From: Caryophanales bacterium | GTDB taxonomy: Bacteria; Bacillota; Bacilli; Exiguobacteriales; Exiguobacteriaceae | NCBI GenBank assembly: GCA_902363455.1 | Contig: CABJAC010000002.1 | Span: 1 to 64,000 of the forward strand | Direction of reading: 5' to 3' | DNA: 64,000 bases | Program-made: the position numbers and the translations under genes | The notes under the pieces: generated by a model | The model's input: the letters and a program-made list of their open reading frames with translations, nothing else | The model's database searches: none | What the model was told of the DNA's origin: nothing | Shown: piece by piece, positions 9,161-16,946 of the stretch | Layout of the letters: every line of letters begins with the position of its first letter | Position numbering within the stretch: position 1 is the first letter of the stretch

Positions 9161-9694
9161 ATGATCAGTGTCGGATTGGTATATGATGAAACAAACCGAA
9201 TCGAGAAGGAACTAAGCCGACTCCTTCACCATCTTGAACAGCAAGGGGCACGAATAGTGCACTCCCACGTTTCTTTAGACGAGGACGGGGAGAAGTGGGT
9301 GGAGAGTCATCAAAAAGAGGTGGATTGTGCCTTACTCACTCGTTATTACTACGGTGAAGTATCAATCTGTCTAACGGCTTGCCATGAAATGAAAGAAATT
9401 CCGATTGGGATCAGTATTCAAAAAGAACAGCAGTTTTTTGGTTTTGTTCTTTCCTTTAATGAAATGCGATTTGAAGAAGTAGGGATCGATCGACTAGAAG
9501 ACATCGCGATTCAGTTCATGCAGCAGCTGACCGGTGTGACCCGCTTTCAATACGCTTTTTGTGATTACGATAGTGAAATCGAAATCCATCCAAAAGAAAA
9601 GAAAGAAATAGATGCAGGATACGCAATTATCTATTGGCATGGAGAAAAAGTGATGAAAAATAGTTGGAAAATTGATGGACTAACGACACGATAG
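9161..9694 (+). CDS. Uncharacterised 177-residue protein, possibly immunity-like
   Basis: I do not recognise it with certainty. It is an acidic soluble alpha/beta protein with no signal peptide or membrane segment. It begins ISVGLVYDE, and near its C-terminal end carries YAFCDYDSEIEIHP and YAIIYWHGEKV. The pattern recalls small immunity proteins of the Imm64 kind, but that is memory-based and weak. ATG follows AAGGGGGG. Twenty bases separate it from a second unknown gene, so the two probably form an operon. No toxin gene is next to them. Confidence 0.7.
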   Translation: MISVGLVYDETNRIEKELSRLLHHLEQQGARIVHSHVSLDEDGEKWVESHQKEVDCALLTRYYYGEVSICLTACHEMKEIPIGISIQKEQQFFGFVLSFNEMRFEEVGIDRLEDIAIQFMQQLTGVTRFQYAFCDYDSEIEIHPKEKKEIDAGYAIIYWHGEKVMKNSWKIDGLTTR

Positions 9695-9713
9695 ATCAAA
9701 AGGAGTGAAGCAG

Positions 9714-10289
9714 ATGAGTATCAAAGGGAACTGGGTCCAAGCCTTTCCACAATCCTGTGCAGAAGATGTACGAGTCGTGACACGTCTTTTGCCGCGCCGA
9801 TGGTTCAGACCCACGATGTCGGGGACAATTGAAATTGCGTATTGGCAAGAAACGTTGATTTTGCCGTCCCGCATGTACTTCGATGAAATAGCAGAAGAAA
9901 AAATCCACACCTTATCCCAATCCCAACGATGGTTGCTGTACTGTATGTATACACGTCACCATGACGGCTATGTCCGTGAAAAATACGTCCGCCTGCTGGA
10001 AGACGAACAGGCAACTTCAGACTGGGCGTTGCTTTATCTGTTGGAACTGACCGGAGAATACGTCAAAGAAATTCTCGAACGAATCGAACCGATCTTACAT
10101 CAGTGGTCAGAGGTACGATTACGTTCCTTTGTTCAAGGACACGAAGTCTATCTTGAACGGATTGAGCAGCGAATCATCAGTTACTGGAATGTCTATTACC
10201 GAAAAACAAACGAGCAGCGTAAGGATTCGAGCTATATCGGTTTTCGGATTCTGTATTTCTTACGAATGGGCATGTCATTGACTGTTTGA
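9714..10289 (+). CDS. Uncharacterised 191-residue protein, partner of the preceding gene
   Basis: Not recognised. Probably helical and soluble, rich in Arg, Tyr and Trp. A central block RHHDGYVREKYVRLL, followed by WALLYLLELTGEYVKEIL, looks like two or three HEAT-like helical units. ATG at 9714 lies eight bases after AAAGGAG; the in-frame GTG at 9705 overlaps that site and is unlikely. Operon position behind the 9161-9694 gene suggests a shared role. No catalytic motif is visible. Confidence 0.7.
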   Translation: MSIKGNWVQAFPQSCAEDVRVVTRLLPRRWFRPTMSGTIEIAYWQETLILPSRMYFDEIAEEKIHTLSQSQRWLLYCMYTRHHDGYVREKYVRLLEDEQATSDWALLYLLELTGEYVKEILERIEPILHQWSEVRLRSFVQGHEVYLERIEQRIISYWNVYYRKTNEQRKDSSYIGFRILYFLRMGMSLTV

Positions 10290-10394
10290 ATGGAGCGTAA
10301 AGGACTGTCTATATCAGGGGGCAGTCATCCTTGAAACCGACCTCTTCAATGCAGTAGGCTAAACACGTAGGTGACTCAGAAAGGGGAGAAACAG

Positions 10395-10994
10395 ATGAGA
10401 ATTTTAGTAGTCGGAGCGAGCGGGACAATCGGTCAAGCAATCGTCGCGCAATTAGGGGAGCGGCACGAGATTATCCGGGCCGGACGAACAGGAGCGGACG
10501 TCCAAGTCGACATCACGTCGGAAGCCAGCATCCGTTCGATGTACGAAGCGGTCGGTCCGATCGATGCCGTCGTCAGTGCGACCGGCGGAGCACACTTCGG
10601 ACCGTTGACGGATTTGACACCGGCGTTAAATCAGATCGGAATCGACAGTAAGTTAAAGGGGCAGGTCAATCTCGTCCTGCTTGGTTTGGAGACGGTTCGG
10701 GATGGAGGAAGCTTTACATTGACGACCGGTATCATGATGGACGATCCGATTCGCCACGGCGCGTCCGCTGCTCTTGCGAACGGCGGGGTCAAAGCATTTG
10801 TCCATGCCGCGGCGATTGAGATGCCACGGGGTATCCGGATCAACAGTGTCAGTCCAAACGTGTTGATTGAGTCACTCGACAAGTATGGACCATTTTTCCG
10901 TGGATTCGAAGCGGTTCCGGCATCGCGTGTCGCGACAGCGTTCGAAAAAAGCATCGAAGGGGCACAAACGGGACAAAATTACGAAGTGTATTAA
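10395..10994 (+). CDS. Short-chain dehydrogenase/reductase family protein
   Basis: NAD(P)-dependent oxidoreductase of the compact SDR type, 199 residues. The cofactor loop GASGTIGQAI is at about residues 8-17. The classical catalytic Tyr-x-x-x-Lys is not present in standard form (the equivalent region reads HGASAALANGGVKAF). This is typical of a small reductase subgroup and leaves the substrate unknown. ATG at 10395 follows AAGGGGAG. It is monocistronic, with a strong terminator directly behind it. The 105 bases before it hold only a short imperfect hairpin without a T-run. Confidence 0.8.
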   Translation: MRILVVGASGTIGQAIVAQLGERHEIIRAGRTGADVQVDITSEASIRSMYEAVGPIDAVVSATGGAHFGPLTDLTPALNQIGIDSKLKGQVNLVLLGLETVRDGGSFTLTTGIMMDDPIRHGASAALANGGVKAFVHAAAIEMPRGIRINSVSPNVLIESLDKYGPFFRGFEAVPASRVATAFEKSIEGAQTGQNYEVY

Positions 10995-10995
10995 A

Positions 10996-11039
10996 ACAAA
11001 CAAGACCGCCCACTCGTATCCGGTGGGCGGTCTTGTTTG
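10996..11039. terminator. Bidirectional terminator
   Basis: A stem of about 16 base pairs (AAACAAGACCGCCCAC and its complement) is flanked by A-rich and T-rich sequence. It serves the SDR gene on the plus strand and lies just beyond the stop of the minus-strand small ORF. Confidence 0.85.
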
Positions 11040-11222
11040 TCAGCTCATCAAAGATTGTAAGTAAAAGATATTTAATAAGACAAGCGAAATCAAGAAGCAG
11101 ATCAGCAAATTTTTCAAAAAAACAGGTCGCGTGATCTGACGATTCATAATCATCTTGTCGAGAAACAGATTCACGGCCAAGACGATGATGAAAGTTGTAA
11201 AAAAGAGTGGAATCAATTCCAT
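11040..11222 (-). CDS. Small two-helix membrane protein (60 residues)
   Basis: In the 330 bases between two plus-strand genes, a minus-strand frame codes for a 60-residue protein with two hydrophobic helices (about 3-22 and 38-56) joined by a basic loop (DKMIMNRQITRPVFLKN). The start ATG at 11222 is preceded by AAAGGAT at suitable spacing, and a terminator lies just beyond its stop. The frame stays open upstream into the opposite strand of the hydrolase gene, but that part is an artefact. No family is recognised. Confidence 0.5.
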   Translation of the reverse strand: MELIPLFFTTFIIVLAVNLFLDKMIMNRQITRPVFLKNLLICFLISLVLLNIFYLQSLMS

Positions 11223-11366
11223 ATATAACATCCTTTCCATCGTCTTATTCAACGCATCAAATCGATCAAAAGTTTCGTAAAGGTTTGAAATTTCTTGTAA
11301 AAAACAGGATTTTCCAGTAGGGAAGGGAAAAAAGAAAGTAAAGAAACTAAAAGGAGGCGCATTCAG

Positions 11367-11927
11367 ATGCGACAAGCGGTACTTGTCATTGATTTTCAAC
11401 ACGATCTCGTCGAAGGGACAGCAGAAGAATCCGGTGTGCATGCGAAGGAAGAAGTCATTGAGGTCATCAATCAGGTGGTACAAGAAGCGCGTGATCATGA
11501 TCATACGATTGTCTTCATCCGGGATCTTGATGTCGCGAGCGGACAAGGATCCGGTTTTGCAGTGCATCCCTCGATTCAGATTCCGGATCAGGCGGTCACG
11601 TTCGACAAAGCCGCAACTAATTCGTTTCACGGTACACCGTTGCTCAGTCATCTGAAAGAGCAACAGGTCGAACATGTTGTCATCCTTGGCTGTAAGACGG
11701 AACACTGTATCGATACGGCTGTCCGCAGTGCAACCGTCAACGGATTTGATGTGACACTCGTTGCTGACGGACATACGACGAACGGCTCCGATGTCTTATC
11801 GGCGGAGCAGATGATTGCCCATCACAATCAAGTCTTGCACGGACACTACAATGTCGAACATTTTGCGGTGGTCCGTCCCTCAACGGAGAAGTTGTTTGAA
11901 CCCATCCACGATCACTATAGAACGTAA
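11367..11927 (+). CDS. Isochorismatase-family cysteine hydrolase
   Basis: Amidohydrolase-like enzyme of the isochorismatase/nicotinamidase fold, 186 residues. Visible: the N-terminal catalytic Asp in LVIDFQHD, a Lys in the middle region, and the nucleophile Cys within ILGCKTEHCIDTAVRSA. The substrate is unknown; isochorismate, nicotinamide and other amides are used by relatives. ATG follows AAAGGAGG. A short GNAT-like ORF and a phosphotransferase follow closely on the same strand. Confidence 0.85.
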   Translation: MRQAVLVIDFQHDLVEGTAEESGVHAKEEVIEVINQVVQEARDHDHTIVFIRDLDVASGQGSGFAVHPSIQIPDQAVTFDKAATNSFHGTPLLSHLKEQQVEHVVILGCKTEHCIDTAVRSATVNGFDVTLVADGHTTNGSDVLSAEQMIAHHNQVLHGHYNVEHFAVVRPSTEKLFEPIHDHYRT

Positions 11928-11940
11928 AAGGAGCGACCTC

Positions 11941-12057
11941 ATGATTGAACTACGAAAAATGGAAGAAGCGGATTATCCCGCCTACGCGACGTACGTTGGA
12001 CCGATTGACGAGCTGCTAGGTGAAATTACCGAAAAACGATTGGGGGAATACTCATGA
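11941..12057 (+). pseudogene. 38-codon ORF resembling the start of a GNAT acetyltransferase
   Basis: MIELRKMEEADYPAYA matches the usual first strand and helix of GNAT N-acetyltransferases, but the frame ends after 38 codons, about a quarter of the family length. It has a good AAAGGAG site and its stop overlaps the next start (ATGA at 12054). It may therefore still be translated to couple the downstream gene. The call is a remnant of a truncated gene; a genuine small peptide is possible. Confidence 0.5.
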
Positions 12058-12950
12058 CGCGGGAAGACTGGATTCAATTGTTTGATCTCGATGTCGCGGA
12101 TAGTTTTCCTGTCACCGATTCATACAGTTCAGATGTCGACCGGCTGCTACTGCGCGACGGACGAACCGTGTTTTTAAAACGACCTTACACTGCCGACAAA
12201 TGGTATCGGGAACACGGCTGGTTAACGTATTTAGCCAGTCGTGTTGCTGTGCCGAAGATTCTCATGGAGGCGCGACCGACCGGGCAGACGACGGGGGCGT
12301 TTGTGCTCGAAGCACTGACCGGTTCGACGATTGAGACGGTTACACCGACGCTCGCCTCGCAAATCGGACAATTGCATGCAACACTCCACAACTGTACACG
12401 CGACGCGTACGGCGATTTTGAGAAGAACGGCTTCACCGCGTTTACCTCACAGGACTGGCGTATCTTCCGAAATGCAAAGATGACCTCATTCGATTCGGCA
12501 ATCCGGCAAGTCTTGTCACCTGCACTCTATCAAGCCGCCTTTGCAGAATTAAAGCGGCGTGAACATGAGTTACCGGAACCTTCCCGTCCTGTCGCAGTTC
12601 ATCTCGATTTCCGGCTCGGTAATCTGCTCGCGGACGGTGAGACACTCACCGGACTGATCGATTTTGAGACCTCACGTTTCGGAGCGACGGAGATCGACTT
12701 CACGAAACTCGACCAGGATGTGTTTCAGGGAGGACCGGAGTTGCTTGACGCCTATCAAAAAGGTTACGGGCAAGTAAGGACATCGGAACCGATTGAAGTC
12801 TATTTACCATACTACCGTCTGTTTGAAGCACTGACGGGAATCGGTTGGTGTGTGCAGCGCGGACTGGAGCACCATCAACAGTTTTTCAATCACAACCATG
12901 CCCGTGTACTGGTCGAGTTGGAACGGACGAGCATATTCGAAGAACGTTAA
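12054..12950 (+). CDS. Aminoglycoside phosphotransferase-family kinase
   Basis: Protein-kinase-like small-molecule phosphotransferase (APH/choline-kinase fold), 298 residues. The catalytic loop VHLDFRLGNLLAD holds the HxDxxxxN pattern, and LIDFETS provides the metal-binding Asp. An N-terminal lobe Lys is seen in VFLKRPY. Real substrates of such chromosomal members are usually unknown, and drug resistance should not be assumed. The start overlaps the preceding 38-codon ORF by four bases, implying coupled translation. Confidence 0.8.
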   Translation: MTREDWIQLFDLDVADSFPVTDSYSSDVDRLLLRDGRTVFLKRPYTADKWYREHGWLTYLASRVAVPKILMEARPTGQTTGAFVLEALTGSTIETVTPTLASQIGQLHATLHNCTRDAYGDFEKNGFTAFTSQDWRIFRNAKMTSFDSAIRQVLSPALYQAAFAELKRREHELPEPSRPVAVHLDFRLGNLLADGETLTGLIDFETSRFGATEIDFTKLDQDVFQGGPELLDAYQKGYGQVRTSEPIEVYLPYYRLFEALTGIGWCVQRGLEHHQQFFNHNHARVLVELERTSIFEER

Positions 12951-13015
12951 AAGACGTCGTTTGACGAGCGAACCGCTATACTTGTGGAAATGAAGCAAGT
13001 AGAGGGGGAATTTGG

Positions 13016-14008
13016 ATGGAACAACAAAAACGGATTGGGATTATTGGTGGCGGGCTCGCCGGAATTTTTGCGGCACGTCAATTGGTGACGGAAGGATATG
13101 CGGTCGAGGTCATCGAAAAAAGCCAAAGTGTCGGGGGACGGATGGCGACGAGACGGATCGACCAGGGAACAGCGGATCATGGGGCTGTTTTCTTTACGGT
13201 TCGGACGGACGAGTTGGCGCAAGAAGTGGACGATTGGCTGGAACAGGGTCTGATCCGAAAATGGTTCGGGGATGACTTTCCCCGCTACATTGCGGTCAAC
13301 GGGATGAATCAGCTCGTTCAATCGATAGCCCGTGGAATTCCGGTGCATCTAAATGAACAAGTTGAACGGATTGTGTCGGATGCACCCGGACTTCAAACCA
13401 TCGCGTCTGAAGAAACACGGACGTATGATGCCATCCTGCTGACGGCACCGGTGCCGCAAGCTTATGACTTACTGGAAGCATCTCCGCTGACGTTAGTTGA
13501 ATCCGATCACGCCCGTCTCGGGAAAGTGACGTTTGAGCCGACGTTCGTCGGTTTGTTTGAGATTCAGGAAACACTCGAAATTGGTGAGGTCGGTCTACTT
13601 GACGAAGGTCTCGCAACCGGGATGTTGAAAATCGTGAACAATGCGCAAAAAGAAGTGTCGGCGACCCCGCTTCTGAGTGTCTATATGGCTGGGGACTGGA
13701 GTGAATCCTGGTATGACAAAGGGGAAGACGCGACGCTTGCGGAAATTGAACGGTTACTGCAGGAGCAACTCGGACCGGTCACGATCATCTCCCGCCAACT
13801 CAAACGTTGGCGGTATGCGCAGGCGCGCGACGTCTTCCGCACGCCTTATCTGAAGCTTGATCAACATCCGCTCTGGCTTGCAGGAGATGCCTTCCTCGAT
13901 CCGAAAGATACGTCCGGACGGACACGGGTCGAGAGTGCCGTCATTTCCGGTCTGCGTGTTGCAGCGGCAATGGACGCGCACTTCAAAGCGGTCGTAACAG
14001 AACAATAA
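13016..14008 (+). CDS. FAD-dependent amine-oxidase-like oxidoreductase
   Basis: Flavoprotein with an N-terminal Rossmann fold: GIIGGGLAGIFAAR at about residues 8-21, then VEVIEKSQSVGGRM. The C-terminal FAD block reads LWLAGDAF...SGRTRVESAVISGLRVA. Length of 330 and layout resemble the renalase-like branch of the amine oxidase superfamily. Substrate unknown; soluble. ATG at 13016 follows GAGGGGGA. It is separated by 65 bases from the kinase gene and ends at a shared terminator. Confidence 0.8.
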   Translation: MEQQKRIGIIGGGLAGIFAARQLVTEGYAVEVIEKSQSVGGRMATRRIDQGTADHGAVFFTVRTDELAQEVDDWLEQGLIRKWFGDDFPRYIAVNGMNQLVQSIARGIPVHLNEQVERIVSDAPGLQTIASEETRTYDAILLTAPVPQAYDLLEASPLTLVESDHARLGKVTFEPTFVGLFEIQETLEIGEVGLLDEGLATGMLKIVNNAQKEVSATPLLSVYMAGDWSESWYDKGEDATLAEIERLLQEQLGPVTIISRQLKRWRYAQARDVFRTPYLKLDQHPLWLAGDAFLDPKDTSGRTRVESAVISGLRVAAAMDAHFKAVVTEQ

Positions 14009-14013
14009 GCCGT

Positions 14014-14052
14014 AAAAAAGGGTGATTTCCAACAACGGAAGTCGCCCTTTTT
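14014..14052. terminator. Bidirectional terminator
   Basis: AAAAAGGGTGATTTCC pairs with GGAAGTCGCCCTTTTT (some G-T pairs) around a six-base loop. It lies between the convergent FAD oxidoreductase and HxlR genes. Confidence 0.82.
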
Positions 14053-14056
14053 AGTA

Positions 14057-14410
14057 TCACGATTCGGATTCGGGTGGAAAATGGCGGTTGCTCCAAGCAG
14101 CCATTTGATCGAGGATCGGCAGAAAACTGTGCCCGGTATCGGTTAAGGAGTATTCGACTTTCGGCGGGACTTCCCGGTAGACTTTCCGATCGATCATTTC
14201 GTCTGCTTCCAGTTCCCGTAATTGTCGTGTCAAAATGCCTTTTGAAATCCCCGGCAACAGGTGTTCGAGTTCGTGAAATCGTTTTGTTCCGGTACTGAGA
14301 TGCCAAAGCAACACGATTTTCCACTTGCCGGCGATGATGTTCTGGGCTCGGGTAACAGGGCACGCCGTCCGCTGGGAAAGAGGGGAGTCAGTTGTCGAAG
14401 CTTGATTCAT
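14057..14410 (-). CDS. HxlR-family transcriptional regulator
   Basis: Winged-helix regulator of 117 residues. The HxlR signature is clear: CPVT at about 17-20, IIAGKWK, RFHELEHLLPGISKGILTRQLRELE, and DRKVYREVPPKVEYSLTDTG. The N-terminal Cys is the one used as a thiol/aldehyde/quinone sensor in relatives such as HypR and QorR. It is divergently transcribed from an NmrA-type reductase with a palindrome between them. ATG follows AGGAGG. Confidence 0.9.
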   Translation of the reverse strand: MNQASTTDSPLSQRTACPVTRAQNIIAGKWKIVLLWHLSTGTKRFHELEHLLPGISKGILTRQLRELEADEMIDRKVYREVPPKVEYSLTDTGHSFLPILDQMAAWSNRHFPPESES

Positions 14411-14480
14411 CGGGAATTCCTCCTATAGTTCGGTTTGTATGACCTGGTATCGAAAAAGTGCCTACTCCTCATAGTGTATC

Positions 14481-14505
14481 ACCTGTAATATAATTAGATA
14501 CAGGT
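14481..14505. promoter_or_regulatory. Operator palindrome and -10 between hxlR-type and reductase genes
   Basis: ACCTGTA (14481-14487) and TACAGGT (14499-14505) form a perfect inverted repeat with an 11-base centre that contains TATAAT at 14489-14494 on the plus strand. A regulator bound here would block the reductase promoter and probably its own. Confidence 0.65.
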
Positions 14506-14535
14506 AGAAACTTATTAATAAAGGAGCTTACGTCT

Positions 14536-15393
14536 ATGAAATTACTGGTAACCGGGGCAACTGGAAAATTAGGAACCAAAATTGTCGAGCACCTCTTAAC
14601 GAAAATTGCAGCAGAAGATCTGATTGTCAGCGTCCGCGATCCGAAAAAAGCATCGGATTTAGCATCGCGCGGTGTTGAAGTGCGTCATGGTGAATTTGAT
14701 AAACCGGATACGCTGCAAGAAACGTTTGCGGGCGTCGACCGGCTCTTGCTCATCTCGACCGACGGCGAAGAAGCGACGCGGATCCGTCAACATACGGCAG
14801 CCGTCCGGGCAGCTGAAGCAGCCGGAGTCGGCTTGATTGCTTATACGAGTATCGCCAACGCGGAAGCCAGTCAAAATTTCCTAGCCCGCACGCATCAGGT
14901 GACGGAACAGTTAATCCGCGATACGGGAATTCCGTTTTTGTTCTTCCGGAATAACTGGTACTTGCAGAACGAACAGTCGACGATCGAGGCGGTTCAAGCC
15001 GGACAAGACTGGTTGACGAGTGCCGGAAACGGTAAAGTTGGTTGGGCGCTCCAGGAAGATTATGCCGAAGCCATCGCGACGGTCTTGGTTGACCCGAAGC
15101 CGACAAAATCAATTTATGAACTGTCAGGTCCTCTCCATACGCAACAAGAGATTGCAGAAGCACTCGGACAAGTCCTCGGTCGCCGGGTACAGGTGAAGCA
15201 AGTCGACAGCGCGACCTATACGGCAATTATGCAACAAGCGGCAGTTCCGGAATTTTTACTGCCGATGCTACAGGCGATTCAAGAAGGGATTGCGGCCGGA
15301 ACGCTGGCGGTTGAGAGTCAGGATTTTGAACAGATTCTCGGTCGGCCACCGGTCTCTCTTGAAGACGGCTTACGACAACTTGTTCAAAGATAA
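14536..15393 (+). CDS. NmrA/QorB-type NAD(P)H-binding reductase
   Basis: Atypical SDR of 285 residues with the cofactor loop GATGKLGTKIVEHLL at about residues 7-21. The sequence order (VRDPKKASDLASRGVEVRHGEFD, LLLISTDGEEATRIRQH, IAYTSIANA) follows the NAD(P)H:quinone oxidoreductase QorB/YtfG group. It probably reduces quinones or reactive carbonyls. The pairing with a divergent HxlR regulator, as with YtfG/YtfH, supports inducible quinone or electrophile defence. ATG follows AAGGAGC. Confidence 0.85.
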   Translation: MKLLVTGATGKLGTKIVEHLLTKIAAEDLIVSVRDPKKASDLASRGVEVRHGEFDKPDTLQETFAGVDRLLLISTDGEEATRIRQHTAAVRAAEAAGVGLIAYTSIANAEASQNFLARTHQVTEQLIRDTGIPFLFFRNNWYLQNEQSTIEAVQAGQDWLTSAGNGKVGWALQEDYAEAIATVLVDPKPTKSIYELSGPLHTQQEIAEALGQVLGRRVQVKQVDSATYTAIMQQAAVPEFLLPMLQAIQEGIAAGTLAVESQDFEQILGRPPVSLEDGLRQLVQR

Positions 15394-15405
15394 GTTCACC
15401 TGAAC

Positions 15406-15431
15406 GTTTCCTTCTGAAGTGCTTTGGGTAA
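15406..15431 (+). promoter_or_regulatory. Sigma-B-like promoter of the PPK2 gene
   Basis: GTTTCC (15406-15411), a 14-base spacer and GGGTAA (15426-15431) match the general-stress sigma-B consensus (GTTT, 12-15 bases, GGGTAA/T), 37 bases before the start codon. Confidence 0.7.
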
Positions 15432-15467
15432 ATATCCCTTACGTACATAAAAACGAGGGGGATTACC

Positions 15468-16319
15468 ATGAACATTAAAAAATACCGTGTGACACCAGGG
15501 GAATCAATCCGATTATCCGATTATCCGACGTCGGATGAAAACCGGATTGCAGAAGACGAGTTACTGGATCAGCACATTCCGAAAAGTGTCGAGGAATTAA
15601 AAGAATTGCATTGGCGTCTGCATGCCGAAGAAAAAAACGGAGTTCTCGTGATTTTACAGGCGATTGATGCCGGCGGAAAAGATGAAGCCATCAGCTATAT
15701 CTTCTCGAATCTCAACGCCCAAGGGTTACGGACGCTTTCCGTCAAAAAACCGTCCGATACGGAGCAAAAGCATGACTATCTCTGGCGGATTCACGAAGGA
15801 TTGCCGGCAAAAGGCGAAGTCGGTATTTTGAACCGGTCGTATTACGAAGAGGTCATCGCACCACGGATTCATGACCTGCTGGAAGAAGAGGAAGTACCGG
15901 ACGATCAAGATGTCTGGAAGATGCGTTACCGCCAAATCAATGACTTTGAACGTTATCTTGTTGAGAACGGCTTCCGCGTCGTCAAGTTTCTGTTTAACGT
16001 CTCAAAAGACGAGCAGAAAAAACGATTGCTCGAACGGATCAAAGATCCGAAGAAAAACTTTGAGTTTTCGTTCAGCGATGTGGAAGAACGGGAGCACTGG
16101 GATGAGTATCAGGACATCTTTGCCGAGCTCGTTTCGCACACGTCAACGGAACACGCGCCGTGGCATGTCCTGCCGGCCGATGACGAATGGTTCACCCGTT
16201 ATATCGTGACGGAGGTCATGAATGACATCCTGCGTGACATCGATCCGCAGTATCCGAAGCTGACGGACGAGGATCAGGAAAAACTCGATGAAGCGATTAA
16301 AAAGTTAGAAAATGAATAA
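15468..16319 (+). CDS. Polyphosphate kinase 2 family protein
   Basis: Uses polyphosphate to phosphorylate nucleotides (PPK2 family, thymidylate-kinase-like fold); cytoplasmic. 283 residues in one domain. The Walker A is DAGGKD at 67-72, followed by EAISYIF where many members have a Gly; NRSYYEEV at 122-129 is the conserved lid/Walker B neighbourhood. Whether it uses AMP, ADP or both cannot be told. It is a single gene behind a sigma-B-like promoter, which suggests stress-induced ATP or GTP regeneration from polyphosphate. Confidence 0.88.
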   Translation: MNIKKYRVTPGESIRLSDYPTSDENRIAEDELLDQHIPKSVEELKELHWRLHAEEKNGVLVILQAIDAGGKDEAISYIFSNLNAQGLRTLSVKKPSDTEQKHDYLWRIHEGLPAKGEVGILNRSYYEEVIAPRIHDLLEEEEVPDDQDVWKMRYRQINDFERYLVENGFRVVKFLFNVSKDEQKKRLLERIKDPKKNFEFSFSDVEEREHWDEYQDIFAELVSHTSTEHAPWHVLPADDEWFTRYIVTEVMNDILRDIDPQYPKLTDEDQEKLDEAIKKLENE

Positions 16320-16354
16320 GTGTGCGAACTGACGTAGCAGTCAGTTTTCAGATG

Positions 16355-16394
16355 ACAACGGGAGACAGACTTTAACATCTGTCTCCTTTGTTGT
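16355..16394 (+). terminator. Hairpin terminator after the PPK2 gene
   Basis: ACAACGGGAGACAGA pairs with TCTGTCTCCTTTGTTGT; the T content is interrupted. A shorter stem (AACTGAC..GTCAGTT, 16327-16346) precedes it. Termination is plausible but not ideal. Confidence 0.55.
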
Positions 16395-16425
16395 GCGGAA
16401 AAACGACTTTCTTTTGCAGGATCGC

Positions 16426-16434
16426 TGTTATAAT
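16426..16434 (+). promoter_or_regulatory. Extended -10 promoter of the YjdM-type gene
   Basis: TGT followed by a perfect TATAAT (16429-16434), 38 bases before the start codon. Confidence 0.6.
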
Positions 16435-16471
16435 CAAAGGGAAGAATCGATCAAGTACTGGAGGAATCAGC

Positions 16472-16810
16472 ATGAATGAATACCCGAATTGTCCGAACTG
16501 TGGCTCAGCGTATACATACGAAGACGGCAATGTATTGGTTTGCCCGGAATGTGCCCATGAATGGACGGCCGCCGATACGGCAGCGGCAGAAGAAGCTAAC
16601 GTCATCCGAGATGCGAACGGTAATGTACTGAACGACGGTGATACGATCACGGTCATCAAGGACTTAAAAGTGAAGGGCACGTCGCTTGTCGTCAAACAAG
16701 GGACACGCGTCAAAGGGATCCGTCTCGTCGACGGGGATCATGACATCGATTGCAAGATTGATGGACTCGGTGCGATGAAGTTGAAGTCGGAGTTCGTGAA
16801 GAAAATTTAA
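16472..16810 (+). CDS. yjdM: PhnA/YjdM family zinc-ribbon protein
   Basis: Small protein of 112 residues with an N-terminal zinc ribbon (CPNC at about 6-9 and CPEC at about 25-28) and a C-terminal PhnA domain ([21 protein letters not shown] and KLKSEFVKK). The family was named from the phosphonate operon of E. coli, but its function is not established and a direct role in phosphonate use is doubtful. ATG at 16472 follows GGAGG. Single gene with its own promoter and terminator. Confidence 0.88.
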   Translation: MNEYPNCPNCGSAYTYEDGNVLVCPECAHEWTAADTAAAEEANVIRDANGNVLNDGDTITVIKDLKVKGTSLVVKQGTRVKGIRLVDGDHDIDCKIDGLGAMKLKSEFVKKI

Positions 16811-16816
16811 ACCTGT

Positions 16817-16846
16817 ACCGCCTGTCTGACGACGAGGCGGTTTTTT
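16817..16846 (+). terminator. Terminator of the YjdM-type gene
   Basis: ACCGCCT..AGGCGG stem followed by six T. Confidence 0.82.
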
Positions 16847-16873
16847 CATGGGAAAAGATATACGTTTCCTTTC

Positions 16874-16915
16874 AGGACAAATGTCCTTTATCATTCAGGG
16901 AGGCTTCGTTTAAAT
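16874..16915 (+). promoter_or_regulatory. Crp/Fnr-type operator and -10 of the YdcZ operon
   Basis: Perfect palindrome AGGACA-AA-TGTCCT at 16874-16887 with a -10-like TTAAAT at 16910-16915. The start this predicts (about 16922) puts the palindrome centre at -41.5, the classic class II activator position. The Crp/Fnr gene in the operon is the obvious ligand. Confidence 0.6.
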
Positions 16916-16946
16916 GAAGGTATGAAAATCAAGAAGAGGAGGGACA

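Noticed and set aside
10300..10335. Hairpin AAGGACTG..CAGTCATCCTT after the second unknown gene
   Set aside because: The stem has a bulge and no T-run follows, so a terminator is not supported.
11223..11774. Long minus-strand frame upstream of the small membrane protein
   Set aside because: It is the complement of the isochorismatase-like gene; only the last 60 codons lie outside it and have a ribosome site.
12961..13000. Possible sigma-B promoter before the FAD oxidoreductase (GTTTGA and GGAAAT)
   Set aside because: The spacing is about 21 bases, outside the 12-15 that sigma-B accepts.
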